In this document: positions 45,825 through 54,711 of the stretch, piece after piece | Layout of the letters: each line of letters begins with the position of its first letter | Numbering within the stretch: position 1 is the stretch's first letter | Source of the DNA: Peribacillus simplex | GTDB lineage: Bacteria; Bacillota; Bacilli; Bacillales; DSM-1321 | Assembly: GCF_001578185.1 (NCBI RefSeq) | Contig: NZ_CP011008.1 | Location: 1,268,001-1,332,000, forward strand | DNA length: 64,000 nucleotides | Direction of reading: 5' to 3' | Program-made: the position numbers and the translations under genes | Notes under the pieces: model-generated | Seen by the model: only the letters and a program-made list of their open reading frames with translations | Database searches by the model: none | Told to the model about the DNA's origin: nothing

Positions 45825-46667
45825 ATGTATTTAACAATAGATGGCATTGAAAAAAGTTTTTCGAATGAAAAGAAAGAAAGCATAAAGGTGCTCGATGAGA
45901 TTAATATAGAGGTCGAGAAAGGAAGCTTCGTTTCGATCGTCGGACCTTCAGGATGTGGCAAATCGACACTCCTTTATCTAATTGCCGGCCTTGATAAGGC
46001 TGATAAAGGTGAAATACGTGTAGCTGGAAAAAAGGTGATGAAGCCAGGTCCGGAGCGGGTTGTAGTGTTTCAAGAGGCTGGGTTATTTCCTTGGTTGACG
46101 GTTCTTGAAAATGTTACATACGGATTGAAGTTAAAGAAGATTCCCAAAGAAGAGGCTAAAGCCAAAGCATTGGACATTTTAAAAATGGTTCACCTCAGCA
46201 GATATGTTGACTCCTATCCACATCAACTCTCGGGGGGGATGAAACAGAGGGTAGCCATCGCAAGAGCGCTGGTGATGGAACCTGATATCCTGTTGATGGA
46301 TGAACCATTTTCTGCTCTTGATGAGCAAACGAGGATGGTTTTGCATAAAGAGCTGCTCGAAATCTGGAGAAAAACTAAAGTGACCATTTTTTTCGTTACC
46401 CATAATATTCGTGAGGCTGTTCAGCTTTCCGAAAAAATTATCGTCTTTGCAACCCGTCCCGGGAAAATTAAAGAGACGATTTCCGTCCCTTCCATGAAAG
46501 ATGGAGTTATGCCGGATAGTGTAACTTTGCATACTGAACAAAGGGTTCTATCGATCTTGCAGGAGGAAATTGAAAAAGTGCTGAAGGAGGAAATGGGGAA
46601 TGATTACAGCTTTAAGACGAATCATATTCATCGCGATGATAGCGGGGATATGGGAAGTCACATCTAG
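45825..46667 (+). CDS. ABC importer ATPase, SsuB/TauB type
   Basis: A 280-residue ABC ATPase with Walker A GPSGCGKST, signature LSGGMKQR, Walker B DILLMDEPFSAL and the switch FVTHNIREA. It belongs to the nitrate/sulfonate/taurine subfamily and energises uptake through the permease encoded next. Its 3' end overlaps the permease gene by 68 bases, so the two are coupled. Ribosome site GGGGTGA. Confidence 0.92.
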   Translation: MYLTIDGIEKSFSNEKKESIKVLDEINIEVEKGSFVSIVGPSGCGKSTLLYLIAGLDKADKGEIRVAGKKVMKPGPERVVVFQEAGLFPWLTVLENVTYGLKLKKIPKEEAKAKALDILKMVHLSRYVDSYPHQLSGGMKQRVAIARALVMEPDILLMDEPFSALDEQTRMVLHKELLEIWRKTKVTIFFVTHNIREAVQLSEKIIVFATRPGKIKETISVPSMKDGVMPDSVTLHTEQRVLSILQEEIEKVLKEEMGNDYSFKTNHIHRDDSGDMGSHI

Positions 46668-47358
46668 ACTTTCCAGTCTTCCGGACTTCATGTTTCCTAG
46701 CTTGACTCAAGTGTTGGAAACTCTGTTTAATGGACTAGTAAGCGGACAAATAACCGAAGCCATCGGAAAAAGCCTTGGCCGTATCCTAATCGGCTTCACG
46801 ATTGCCATTATAATAGGTCTAATCTTAGGATATTTCATTTGGCGCTTTAAACTGGTTGAGGATACGCTTGGATTCGTAGTGACTGCTTTACAATCCATCC
46901 CGAGTATCGTTTGGTTCCCTTTGGCAATAATTTGGTTTGGATTGAATGATTTTTCAATTCTCTTTATCGTCACGATCGGCGCAACTTGGACGATGACAGT
47001 TAATGCAACAAGTGGATTCCGGAATGTGCCCCAGCTGTATCAACGGGTTGCCAAAACATATGGATCAACCGGTTTTCATTTTCTACGTACCGTAATTTTA
47101 CCAGCATCTGTTCCACAAATTATATCCGGGCTGCGAATTGCCTGGGCATTTTCTTGGCGTGCATTGATGGCAGGTGAATTACTTGGCGGTGGCGGCGGTC
47201 TTGGACAGTTGCTGGAAATGGGCAGATCACTTGGACAAATGGATTTGGTCATCTCCGTAATGATAATTATCGCAATCATTGGAACAATCGTGGATAATGT
47301 TGTCTTCTCACGCCTAGAGCGTAATGTTCAACTGAAATGGGGAGTAAACCAACGGTAG
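46600..47358 (+). CDS. ABC importer permease, SsuC/TauC type
   Basis: A 252-residue membrane permease with about six helices and the EAA-loop region YQRVAKTYGSTGFHFLRTVI. It pairs with the SsuB-like ATPase. The ATG at 46600 lies inside the ATPase gene with AAGGAGGAA 7 bases before it. Substrate is probably a sulfonate, taurine, nitrate or a pyrimidine precursor; no desulfonase gene is adjacent to decide. Confidence 0.92.
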   Translation: MITALRRIIFIAMIAGIWEVTSRLSSLPDFMFPSLTQVLETLFNGLVSGQITEAIGKSLGRILIGFTIAIIIGLILGYFIWRFKLVEDTLGFVVTALQSIPSIVWFPLAIIWFGLNDFSILFIVTIGATWTMTVNATSGFRNVPQLYQRVAKTYGSTGFHFLRTVILPASVPQIISGLRIAWAFSWRALMAGELLGGGGGLGQLLEMGRSLGQMDLVISVMIIIAIIGTIVDNVVFSRLERNVQLKWGVNQR

Positions 47359-47393
47359 ATTAATAAGATTATAGTTTAAAAGGAGAGGAAAAT

Positions 47394-48407
47394 ATGCTGA
47401 AAAAATCATTTTTTGCCCTTATTATGTCCGTATTGTTAATCGGAATAGTAAGCGGATGCACACAATCCACCAGTAAAGAAGAGGAAAAAGGCTCTGGTAA
47501 ACAAACTGTGAAAATTGGATATTTTCCTAACTTAACTCACAGTGCAACGATCATTGCACTTGAAAAAGGCTTTTTTGAAGAAGAGTTCGGTAAAGATGTT
47601 AAGATTGAAACCAAAACGGTGGCCAATGGCGGATTATTCATGGAAGCAATGGCTACAAACGCTATTGATGTCGGAACGGTTGGACCTGGTCCATTGCTTA
47701 ACTTTTACGTGAAAAACCCTGAATACCATCTGATCTCTGGCGCTGTTAATGGCGGTGCCGTTCTTGTGGCCAGCGAGAACAGCAAGGTAACGGATTTAAA
47801 AGATTTGGACGGTAAAAAAGTAGCGATTCCCGTCATTGGGAGCACACAGGATGTCATGCTTAGGAAAGCCCTTCAAGATGTTGACTTAAAACCGACTACA
47901 AATGGGGGAACAGTTGAGTTGTATGCGGCAGCCCCTGCTGACACAACCGCTCTCTTTGTCCAAAAATCAGTCGATGCAGCTGCTACCCAGGAACCATGGG
48001 GGTATGTATTGGAAAACCAGGCAAAAGGAAAGTTAGTGCTTGACTGGGATCAATTTGCATGGGGAAAAGATTCACCTAATACGGTAGTGGCTGCAAGCCA
48101 GAAGTTCTTGGATAAAAAGGGGCTCGCTGCTTCCTATTTGAAAGCGCATGAAAAAGCGGTGAAGTTTATACAAGACAACCCTGAAGAAAGCCAAAAACTC
48201 GTTATTAAGCATTTGAAGGAACTGACTGGAAAAGAATTAAGTAAAGAAGAAGTGGCTTCAGCATTTTCACGCTTGGAAGTGACAACTGAAGTTAATGAGC
48301 AAGTCATCCAGGAAATGGCTGACATAAGCAAAGAAGCCGGTTATATTCCTAGCAGTGATATAAAAGGCATGATCGATCTATCAACTCTTGAAAAAGTGTC
48401 CAAGTAA
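47394..48407 (+). CDS. ABC importer substrate-binding lipoprotein, SsuA type
   Basis: A 337-residue lipoprotein: signal peptide with lipobox IVSGC (Cys at about residue 22), then a NrtA/SsuA/TauA periplasmic-binding fold (KIGYFPNLTHSATIIALEKG, VGTVGPGPLLNFYV, AATQEPWGY). It captures the ligand outside the cell for the two upstream partners. Third gene of the operon, 35 bases after the permease; ribosome site AGGAGAGG. Confidence 0.92.
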   Translation: MLKKSFFALIMSVLLIGIVSGCTQSTSKEEEKGSGKQTVKIGYFPNLTHSATIIALEKGFFEEEFGKDVKIETKTVANGGLFMEAMATNAIDVGTVGPGPLLNFYVKNPEYHLISGAVNGGAVLVASENSKVTDLKDLDGKKVAIPVIGSTQDVMLRKALQDVDLKPTTNGGTVELYAAAPADTTALFVQKSVDAAATQEPWGYVLENQAKGKLVLDWDQFAWGKDSPNTVVAASQKFLDKKGLAASYLKAHEKAVKFIQDNPEESQKLVIKHLKELTGKELSKEEVASAFSRLEVTTEVNEQVIQEMADISKEAGYIPSSDIKGMIDLSTLEKVSK

Positions 48408-48421
48408 ATTGTAATGAGAAA

Positions 48422-48455
48422 GCGCCTCAGCCATCCAGGCTTGGGCGTGTTTTTG
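48422..48455 (+). terminator. Terminator after the ABC operon
   Basis: GCGCCTCAGCC / GGCTTGGGCG stem with a TGTTTTTG tail; imperfect. Confidence 0.6.
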
Positions 48456-48538
48456 TATTCCGGTAAAGGTCGAAAAAATCTAGTTTGGCCTGAGAAGATG
48501 ATTATACATATAAACACGGTATTGTCTGAACTCCTGTC

Positions 48539-49477
48539 TTATGGACAGACTCGATCCAATGCCTGAATAACATGATCAACCTCTTCCCAGGAATGGATGG
48601 TAGCACCTGACGCCAGTGAATGTCCTCCTCCATTGAATTGACGTGCGACAGAAGCGATGGGAATACTCCGTGAACGAATCCTGACACGGATTTCAGTAGG
48701 ATATTCGATGAATAAAGCCCAGATTTTGTTTCCCCTTACACTTGATAGAGTATTTACTAAATTCGAAGCTTCGATTCGATCTAATCCATACATATTTAAC
48801 AGATCCTCCGTAATAATGAAGTAAGCTACCCCTTTATCGGTTACCTTGAAACTCATGAGAATGTCTTTTTGAAGTCTTGAAGAGTTTTTCGACTTTATAT
48901 TAAGCCAGTTATGGATTCTTTCTGGCTGAAAATTATAAGTTCTTAAGTACGAAACCATTTTTAATGTCCTAGGAGTGGTATTCCCATTCATGAAATTCCC
49001 TGTATCACCTAGAATTCCTGCATAAAATGATTTAGCTGCTTCTTTATTCATGATAAAGCCTTCTGGAAATTGCAAAAATAAATCAACAAGCATTTCACTT
49101 GCAGAGCTATAAGAAGGGTCAACCCAAGAAAGGTCACCGAATTGTTCATATTCGGGGTGGTGGTCAATTTTGATCAGCAGGTCCCCGTGATCATAGCGGG
49201 AATCACTTATCCGTGAAAGGTTGGCGGTATCACAAACAATCACTAAGGCCCCTTTGTATTTTTTATCGGTAATGACATCCATTTCACCAATGAATAAAAG
49301 CCTATCCACTTCTTCGCCAACCACAAAAACTTCCTTGGAAGGGTAGGAGTGCTTCAAAAGCCGTTGTAAGCCGATTTGTGATCCCAATGCATCGGGGTCC
49401 GGATTAACATGGCGGTGAATGATAATGGTTGGGTATTTCTTGATCGCTTCGATTATTTCCTTTTTTTTATTGACCAT
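48539..49477 (-). CDS. NrnA-like oligoribonuclease / pAp phosphatase
   Basis: A 312-residue DHH/DHHA1 phosphoesterase, the length of B. subtilis NrnA (YtqI). The DHH motifs are HVNPDPDALGSQIGL near residue 22, VCDTANLSR, and IDHHPEY, and the DHHA1 part ends FNGGGHSLASGATI. NrnA trims nano-RNAs and dephosphorylates pAp, a by-product of sulfate activation. Its place next to a sulfonate-type importer is suggestive, but co-function is inference. The primary nrnA lies elsewhere in B. subtilis, so this may be a paralogue. Confidence 0.85.
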   Translation of the reverse strand: MVNKKKEIIEAIKKYPTIIIHRHVNPDPDALGSQIGLQRLLKHSYPSKEVFVVGEEVDRLLFIGEMDVITDKKYKGALVIVCDTANLSRISDSRYDHGDLLIKIDHHPEYEQFGDLSWVDPSYSSASEMLVDLFLQFPEGFIMNKEAAKSFYAGILGDTGNFMNGNTTPRTLKMVSYLRTYNFQPERIHNWLNIKSKNSSRLQKDILMSFKVTDKGVAYFIITEDLLNMYGLDRIEASNLVNTLSSVRGNKIWALFIEYPTEIRVRIRSRSIPIASVARQFNGGGHSLASGATIHSWEEVDHVIQALDRVCP

Positions 49478-49945
49478 ATTGCCATCTCCCTTTGAATCTT
49501 TCCTTGTCTGTCGACCGATAATTGATTGTATGAAAAATTCTCATTTTAAATATAGACAGTTATGTATATCCAATCATCACATGCCTCACGAATAAAGGCA
49601 ATTCCAATTACTTTAGCTTGAGGGAGTCCTGGAAGTACTTTTATATTAAATGGGAAGTATGCTAAAGAGTATATCAGTGGAAGTAATAAAAACACCCAAA
49701 CAAAGTTATTGCAAAATTCAAAAAATGAAACTATACTTAATTTACCAAACCGATGACAACAAGTTACCTTGTTGCATGGCCGGCTTGTCATAAAACTGGA
49801 ATTCATAAAAATTGACTTGGTTCACTTGATCTTCCTTTGCAGGAAGACAGTTCGTGGATAAGGGTCGGTGAAACATCAATGTATGACATTGTTGATTTTA
49901 CTGGCTCTTTTTTGTGTATCCTGACAGTTTGAAAGGGGTGATGAT
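49478..49945. other. Intergenic region with possible eroded coding sequence
   Basis: About 470 bases. A plus-strand frame from 49622 (GSPGSTFILNGKYAKEYISG and on to LPNR) looks protein-like but has no start or ribosome site and is closed by stops; an antisense frame also lacks a ribosome site. No family recognised. Confidence 0.35.
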
Positions 49946-51133
49946 ATGAATGGAGCTTTGGAAGGAGTCAGGATTATCGATGTATCCCGTGTTTTGGCGG
50001 GACCGTTCTGTTCAATGATTCTCGGTGATTTGGGTGCGGATGTAATTAAAATTGAGCATCATGAAACAGGTGATGAAACGAGAGGGTGGGGTCCGCCATT
50101 CGCCCAGGGAGAAAGCGCTTACTATTTATGTGCCAATCGAAATAAGCAAAGCATGACCTTGAATTTAAAATCTGAACAAGGGAAAGAGATTTTCCATAAA
50201 TTAGTGTCTTCAGGGGATATAGTGATTCAAAATTTTAAGACGGGTACATTGGAAAAAATGGGGTTAGGTTATGAAGATTTAAAGGAAATTAACCCTAAAT
50301 TGATCATGGCCTCGATTACGGGATTTGGTTTAACCGGCCCTTATAAAGAATTGCCTGGCTATGATTATATCATTCAAGCAATGAGTGGTTTGATGAGCAT
50401 CACAGGAGAAAAAGATGGAAGCCCCGTGAAGGTCGGAGTGGCCATAGCTGACATATTGACTGGCTTGTATACAGGCATTGGCATTCTATCCGCTTTACAT
50501 CATAGGGATAAAGAGGGGGAAGGACAGGAAATTGATATTTCGTTAATGGATTGTCAGGTTTCTTCATTGGTGAATGTTGCCAGCAACTATTTATTCAGTG
50601 GCTTGACCCCTGAACGAATGGGAAACCAACATCCCAATATCGTTCCATACCAGACGTTCCGGACAAGGGATGGGGAGCTTGTCGTGGCTGTAGGAAATGA
50701 TGATCAGTTCAGGAGATTCACAACCGTTTTAGGCAGACCTGATTTAGCCGAGCAGGAACAGTTTAAGCATAATGAAAAACGTTTGCAAAACAAGGAAGAA
50801 TTAATACGGATTATAGAGGATTCGTTGAGAGGAAAGACAAAGAAAGAATGGAAAAGGCTGTTTGATGATGCAGGGATACCCAATGGTCCGATTAATGATA
50901 TCGCAGAGATGTTCGAGGATCCACAAATCATCGCAAGAGGCATGTTGGTGAACATGGAACATCCGACAATCGAAAATCTTAGAGTGACGGGATCGCCCCT
51001 GAACCTTTCGAAAACGCCGATTACGATGAGAAAGCATCCGCCGCTGTATGGTGAGCATACCGATTCCATTTTGGCTGAAATTGGATATAGTCCAGACCAA
51101 ATAAGCAAATTCAAGGAAAATAAAATTATTTAG
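49946..51133 (+). CDS. Class III CoA-transferase (CaiB/BaiF family)
   Basis: A 395-residue formyl-CoA-transferase-like enzyme that moves CoA between carboxylic acids. Family features: VRIIDVSRVLAGPFCSMILG at the N-terminus, a KIEHHETGDETRGWGPPF CoA-binding stretch, and VGVAIADILTGLYTG with the catalytic Asp. The acyl-CoA dehydrogenase gene begins 12 bases after its stop, so the pair probably activates and oxidises one acid, such as a dicarboxylate. Ribosome site AAAGGGGTGAT. Confidence 0.92.
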   Translation: MNGALEGVRIIDVSRVLAGPFCSMILGDLGADVIKIEHHETGDETRGWGPPFAQGESAYYLCANRNKQSMTLNLKSEQGKEIFHKLVSSGDIVIQNFKTGTLEKMGLGYEDLKEINPKLIMASITGFGLTGPYKELPGYDYIIQAMSGLMSITGEKDGSPVKVGVAIADILTGLYTGIGILSALHHRDKEGEGQEIDISLMDCQVSSLVNVASNYLFSGLTPERMGNQHPNIVPYQTFRTRDGELVVAVGNDDQFRRFTTVLGRPDLAEQEQFKHNEKRLQNKEELIRIIEDSLRGKTKKEWKRLFDDAGIPNGPINDIAEMFEDPQIIARGMLVNMEHPTIENLRVTGSPLNLSKTPITMRKHPPLYGEHTDSILAEIGYSPDQISKFKENKII

Positions 51134-51144
51134 GAGGAATTTTA

Positions 51145-52353
51145 ATGATGAATTTCGAATTAACAGAAGAGCAGCAAAGTGTAAAGAAAGTGGTAAGGAA
51201 ATTTGTGGATAAAGAAATTATCCCATATATTCAAGAGTGGGATAGGCAGGGTCAATTCCAGCCACATATTTTAAAAAGATTAGCGGAATTGCAGTTGATG
51301 GGCGTTTGTATACCAGAAGAGTACGGTGGAGTCGGAATGGATTATAATACCCTGGCCATCGTTTGTGAAGAACTGGAGCGAGGCGATACGGCTTACCGTA
51401 CCGCAGTTTCTGTACATACAGGGTTGAATAGCATGACCCTGCTGCAATGGGGGACGGAAGAACAAAAACGGAAATACTTAGTTCCTCAAGCAAAAGGGAC
51501 CAAGATTGGCGCTTTTGGGCTGACTGAACCGAATGCAGGATCTGATGTAGCGTCAATGAAATCAACGGCAAAACGTGTTGGGGACCATTATATCCTGAAT
51601 GGATCAAAAACTTGGATTTCGCTCTGTGATTATGCAGATCATTTCCTTATTTTCGCCAAGACGGATCATGATGCCGGCTCAAGGGGAATTACCGCTTTTA
51701 TAGTGGAACGGACCTTTGAGGGAGTGGAGTCGAAAGCCATTAAAGGGAAATTAGGAATCCGTGCAGGGAATACAGGCGAAGTCTTTTTAACGGATGTAAA
51801 AGTTCCGGTGGAGAATAGGCTTGGTGAAGAAGGTGAGGGCTTTAAAATCTCCATGTCGGCATTGGACAGCGGCCGGTTTACAGTGGCCGCAGGTGCTGTA
51901 GGGTTAATTGAAGCAAGCCTTGAAGCAAGCTTGAAGTATTGCCATGAACGAAGCACCTTCGGAAAAGAGATTGGCAGGCATCAGCTCGTTCAACAGATGA
52001 TTGCCAAGATGACCGCAAATTTAGAGATTTCAAGATTGCTGGTCTTTAAAGCGGGTACCTTAAAAAATCAAGGAAAAAGGAATACGAAGGAAACATCACT
52101 TGCCAAGTGGATATCATGTAATGCTGCTAACGAAGCGGCCAATGATGCTGTTCAAATTCATGGTGCCTATGGCTACTCGGATGAATATCCAGTCGAACGT
52201 TTTCTCCGGAATTCAAAGGCCCCGGTCATTTACGAAGGAACCCGTGAGATTCATACTGTATTGCAGGGTGAATACGCTCTTGGCTACAGACAAGATAAAG
52301 GGCTTCGCAAGCAATTGCCTGCATGGCCCTTCGAGCAAATTTCCGTACATTAA
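51145..52353 (+). CDS. Acyl-CoA dehydrogenase
   Basis: A 402-residue flavoprotein of the acyl-CoA dehydrogenase family. Signatures are GAFGLTEPNAGSDVASMKS (FAD/substrate binding), the C-terminal IHGAYGYSDEYPVERFLRNS, and APVIYEGTREIH with the catalytic Glu in YEGT. It resembles the glutaryl-CoA/short-chain type, but the substrate cannot be fixed. Two ATG codons (51145, 51148) follow AGGAGGAA. It is coupled with the CoA-transferase and the DUF3870 gene. Confidence 0.93.
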   Translation: MMNFELTEEQQSVKKVVRKFVDKEIIPYIQEWDRQGQFQPHILKRLAELQLMGVCIPEEYGGVGMDYNTLAIVCEELERGDTAYRTAVSVHTGLNSMTLLQWGTEEQKRKYLVPQAKGTKIGAFGLTEPNAGSDVASMKSTAKRVGDHYILNGSKTWISLCDYADHFLIFAKTDHDAGSRGITAFIVERTFEGVESKAIKGKLGIRAGNTGEVFLTDVKVPVENRLGEEGEGFKISMSALDSGRFTVAAGAVGLIEASLEASLKYCHERSTFGKEIGRHQLVQQMIAKMTANLEISRLLVFKAGTLKNQGKRNTKETSLAKWISCNAANEAANDAVQIHGAYGYSDEYPVERFLRNSKAPVIYEGTREIHTVLQGEYALGYRQDKGLRKQLPAWPFEQISVH

Positions 52354-52373
52354 TTATAGATAGAGGAGATCAG

Positions 52374-52688
52374 ATGATGAACACATACTTTATTGCAGGG
52401 CATGCAAAACTTCCACAAGGGATGGCAGCGAGAAATATATATGATTCCATCACGATCACGGTAGAACTTGATTTTAAACATGGTGTCATTGTCGAGGCTT
52501 CCTGTACACTTGCTACAGAACATGGCAGGGAATTCATTCGTCACCTGCTGCGAGGGTATTGCCTGAAAGATGGCATCGAAGAATTGATTGATCGTGTACA
52601 AAAGTATTATCGTGGGAAAGCTGGTCAAGCCATTCAAGCAGGACTGAAGGATGTGTATGCACAGTTCGAATTGGTCTCCGTCAAATAA
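52374..52688 (+). CDS. DUF3870 protein
   Basis: A 104-residue protein of the DUF3870 family: MNTYFIAGHAKLPQGMAARN after one extra Met, then beta strands and a CTLATEHGREFIRHLLRG helix. These genes often accompany acyl-CoA catabolic clusters; their function is unknown. ATG 52374 is chosen because GAGGAGAT is just before it; the frame is open upstream into the previous gene. Last gene of the cluster. Confidence 0.8.
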   Translation: MMNTYFIAGHAKLPQGMAARNIYDSITITVELDFKHGVIVEASCTLATEHGREFIRHLLRGYCLKDGIEELIDRVQKYYRGKAGQAIQAGLKDVYAQFELVSVK

Positions 52689-52700
52689 GGGAAAATGGAA

Positions 52701-52739
52701 GGATCCTACCGGTATGTGAAACCGATAGGATCCTTTTTT
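52701..52739 (+). terminator. Terminator after the acyl-CoA cluster
   Basis: GGATCCTACCGGT / ACCGATAGGATCC stem and TTTTTT. Confidence 0.9.
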
Positions 52740-52777
52740 GAGGATTAAAAATCATTCAATTTTCGTTTTCAGGATAT

Positions 52778-52808
52778 AAAAAAGAGGCGTTGATGTAAAC
52801 ACCTCTTT
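52778..52808 (-). terminator. Terminator of the CotG-like gene
   Basis: AAAGAGGTGTTT / AACGCCTCTTT hairpin read on the minus strand with a T-run. Confidence 0.75.
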
Positions 52809-52848
52809 GTCTTATAAATTATTAAAATACATGAAAGGGATGATGAAA

Positions 52849-53292
52849 CTAGAAGCTCCAATTCCATTTCTTGTTGCCGCTGCCGTAGTTAGAAGATCTC
52901 CGATTTCTGCTAGTGCGCCTTTGGTTTCTGCATGTAGATCTCCGATTTCTGCTAGTGCGCCTTTGGTTTCTGCATGTGGATCTCCGATTTCTGCTAGTGC
53001 GCCTTTGCGTGCTGCATGTAGATCTCCTATTTCTGCTAGTGCGCCTTTGCGTGCTGCATGTAGATCTCCGTTTCCAGCAAGATCCCCATCGTGTGCCGGA
53101 AGTGGACCTTTTCCAGCAAGTGGACCGATTTCTGCTAGTGCGTCTTCGAGTGCTGAAAGTGGACCGTCTTTTTTTGTTTCTTTTACGTGAAGAACGGCAA
53201 TTTGAACGTGGGTCATTAAACATGAAATCGCTTAACCCGAAGGAATTGGCTCTATCCACTGCATTTTGTATATCACGAATGATGTTTGACAT
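52849..53292 (-). CDS. CotG-like Arg/Ser-rich repetitive spore coat protein
   Basis: A 147-residue very basic protein. The N-terminus (MSNIIRDIQNAVDRANSFGL, then SDFMFNDP) resembles the B. subtilis CotG N-terminus as I remember it (DI..AV..A...GL.D....P). The rest is tandem 14-residue units such as RRSTCRNQRRTSRN, built on 42-bp repeats. It is divergent from cotH, as cotG is in B. subtilis, and CotH kinases phosphorylate Ser in CotG. The ATG follows AAAGGAGG. Two overlapping frames look open only because of the repeats; in this frame several unit differences are synonymous. Confidence 0.78.
   Translation of the reverse strand: MSNIIRDIQNAVDRANSFGLSDFMFNDPRSNCRSSRKRNKKRRSTFSTRRRTSRNRSTCWKRSTSGTRWGSCWKRRSTCSTQRRTSRNRRSTCSTQRRTSRNRRSTCRNQRRTSRNRRSTCRNQRRTSRNRRSSNYGSGNKKWNWSF
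52895..53104 (-). repeat. Tandem 42-bp repeat array
   Basis: Units at 52895-52936, 52937-52978, 52979-53020 and 53021-53062 are nearly identical; 53063-53104 is a diverged fifth unit, and a degenerate, shortened unit follows to about 53161. Each encodes 14 residues of the CotG-like protein. Such arrays change copy number easily. Confidence 0.9.
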
Positions 53293-53390
53293 ATTTATAT
53301 ATCCTCCTTTCTATACGTTAGACTATTCGGCTTGTACGTAATGTGCTAGTGATAAACGCACAACTTTTTTGAAAAAAAGTTGTTTTTTGG

Positions 53391-53419
53391 TGACGTCCTT
53401 CGCTTTTTCCCATAATTTA
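53391..53419 (+). promoter_or_regulatory. Sigma-K-type promoter of cotH
   Basis: CATAATTTA (53411-53419) fits the CATAnnnTA -10, with GACG about 15 bases upstream as a -35 candidate, 27 bases before the cotH ATG. Confidence 0.45.
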
Positions 53420-53445
53420 ATAGGAAAGTGAAAGGGAAGGGTTAT

Positions 53446-54537
53446 ATGAATAATGACCAGAAGCTACCTGTATATCAGCTTTTTATTCCACCTGTAAATT
53501 TAAAGGAACTTCGCAGGGATATATGGTGCAATGATCCTTTACCTGCAAAGTTAACCATTAACAGAAAAAAATTGGATATTGATATTGTTTACCGTGGCTC
53601 ACATATCCGCGGTTTCCAGAAAAAGTCTTATAATGTAGTCTTTTATAAACCTAATACTTTTAGGAATGCTAAGGAAGTTCATTTAAATGCTGAGTATAAG
53701 GATAAATCTTTACTAAGAAATAAATTATCTTTAGACTTTTTTACGGATATCGGGACTTTATCACCGAAATCCCAGTTTGTTTTCCTGAATCTGAACGGGA
53801 AGGACGAGGGAATATATCTAGAATTGGAATCAGTGGATGAATTTTATTTGAAGAATAGGGATCTTCCTAAGGGATCAATTTTCTATGCAGTGGACGGTGA
53901 TGCAAATTTTTCATTGATGAGTGATTTGGATAAAGGAATCAAAAAATCATTGGAAATGGGATATCAAAAAAAATGCGGGTCAGCAAAGGATGAATTATAT
54001 TTACAAGAATTGATTATCCAAATCAATACAATTTCAAGGGCGGATTTTGAAAGGGAAATCGTAAATTATGTCGATGTGGAAAAGTACCTGCGCTGGCTGG
54101 CTGGTGTCATATTCACGCAAAACTATGATGGGTTTGTTCACAACTATGCCCTGTATCGAAATGGAGATACTGGACTCTTTGAAATGATTCCATGGGATTA
54201 TGATGCGACATGGGGCAGGGATGTTAACGGAAAAGTGATGGAAGAGGATTATGTGGGAATCGAGGGATTCAATACATTGACTGCTAGAATCCTTGATGTA
54301 AGGGCATTTCGTGTTCGATACCAAAGACTCCTAAAGGGGATTTTGAACACCCGGTTTAACGTTAAGCATATGAAACCCATCATTCAGGGAATGCATGATC
54401 AAATAAGTCCTTATGTTTCAAAAGATCCATATATCAAGGATAATAAGAAAACTTTTGATAATGAGCCTGATTTTATCCTGAAATTCATAGAGAGCCGTGC
54501 AAAGTATATAAAGGGTCGGCTGCATAAATTAGATTAA
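53446..54537 (+). CDS. cotH: Spore coat protein kinase CotH
   Basis: A 363-residue CotH-family atypical protein kinase that phosphorylates Ser residues of coat proteins such as CotB and CotG. Typical segments are IVYRGSHIRGFQKKSYNVVF, EVHLNAEYKDKSLLRNKLSL, IYLELESVDEFYL and the metal-binding MIPWDYDATWGRD, whose Asp is catalytic in the family. ATG 53446 is taken with AAGGGAAGGG upstream; a GTG at 53428 is less likely. The CotG-like partner is divergent, 153 bases away. Confidence 0.93.
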   Translation: MNNDQKLPVYQLFIPPVNLKELRRDIWCNDPLPAKLTINRKKLDIDIVYRGSHIRGFQKKSYNVVFYKPNTFRNAKEVHLNAEYKDKSLLRNKLSLDFFTDIGTLSPKSQFVFLNLNGKDEGIYLELESVDEFYLKNRDLPKGSIFYAVDGDANFSLMSDLDKGIKKSLEMGYQKKCGSAKDELYLQELIIQINTISRADFEREIVNYVDVEKYLRWLAGVIFTQNYDGFVHNYALYRNGDTGLFEMIPWDYDATWGRDVNGKVMEEDYVGIEGFNTLTARILDVRAFRVRYQRLLKGILNTRFNVKHMKPIIQGMHDQISPYVSKDPYIKDNKKTFDNEPDFILKFIESRAKYIKGRLHKLD

Positions 54538-54711
54538 TGATTCCCATACTTTAACTTTGAAATTGTAATTGGAAATGGAAAAAAATTATGGGAGTATGAA
54601 AGAAAAGCATTCCTGTTGTTTTTTCTGTACGATTCCATTTGCTTTTCCATCCTATTACAGCTATGTTTGATAGAAAGATATAATCTATAGTAAATGAAGG
54701 ATGGGAATGGA

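Noticed and set aside
49546-49806. Minus-strand 86-residue frame
   Set aside because: No ribosome site and no family resemblance; the opposite strand is no better.
52807-53190. Plus-strand Ser/Ala/Pro repeat frame
   Set aside because: Antisense shadow of the 42-bp repeat array without a ribosome site.
52812-53216. Minus-strand 134-residue protein with GDLHAETKGALAEI repeats
   Set aside because: No ribosome site at its start, unit differences are amino-acid changing in this frame, and the overlapping CotG-like frame has the better start and context. I first suspected a frameshift joining the two but it is not needed.
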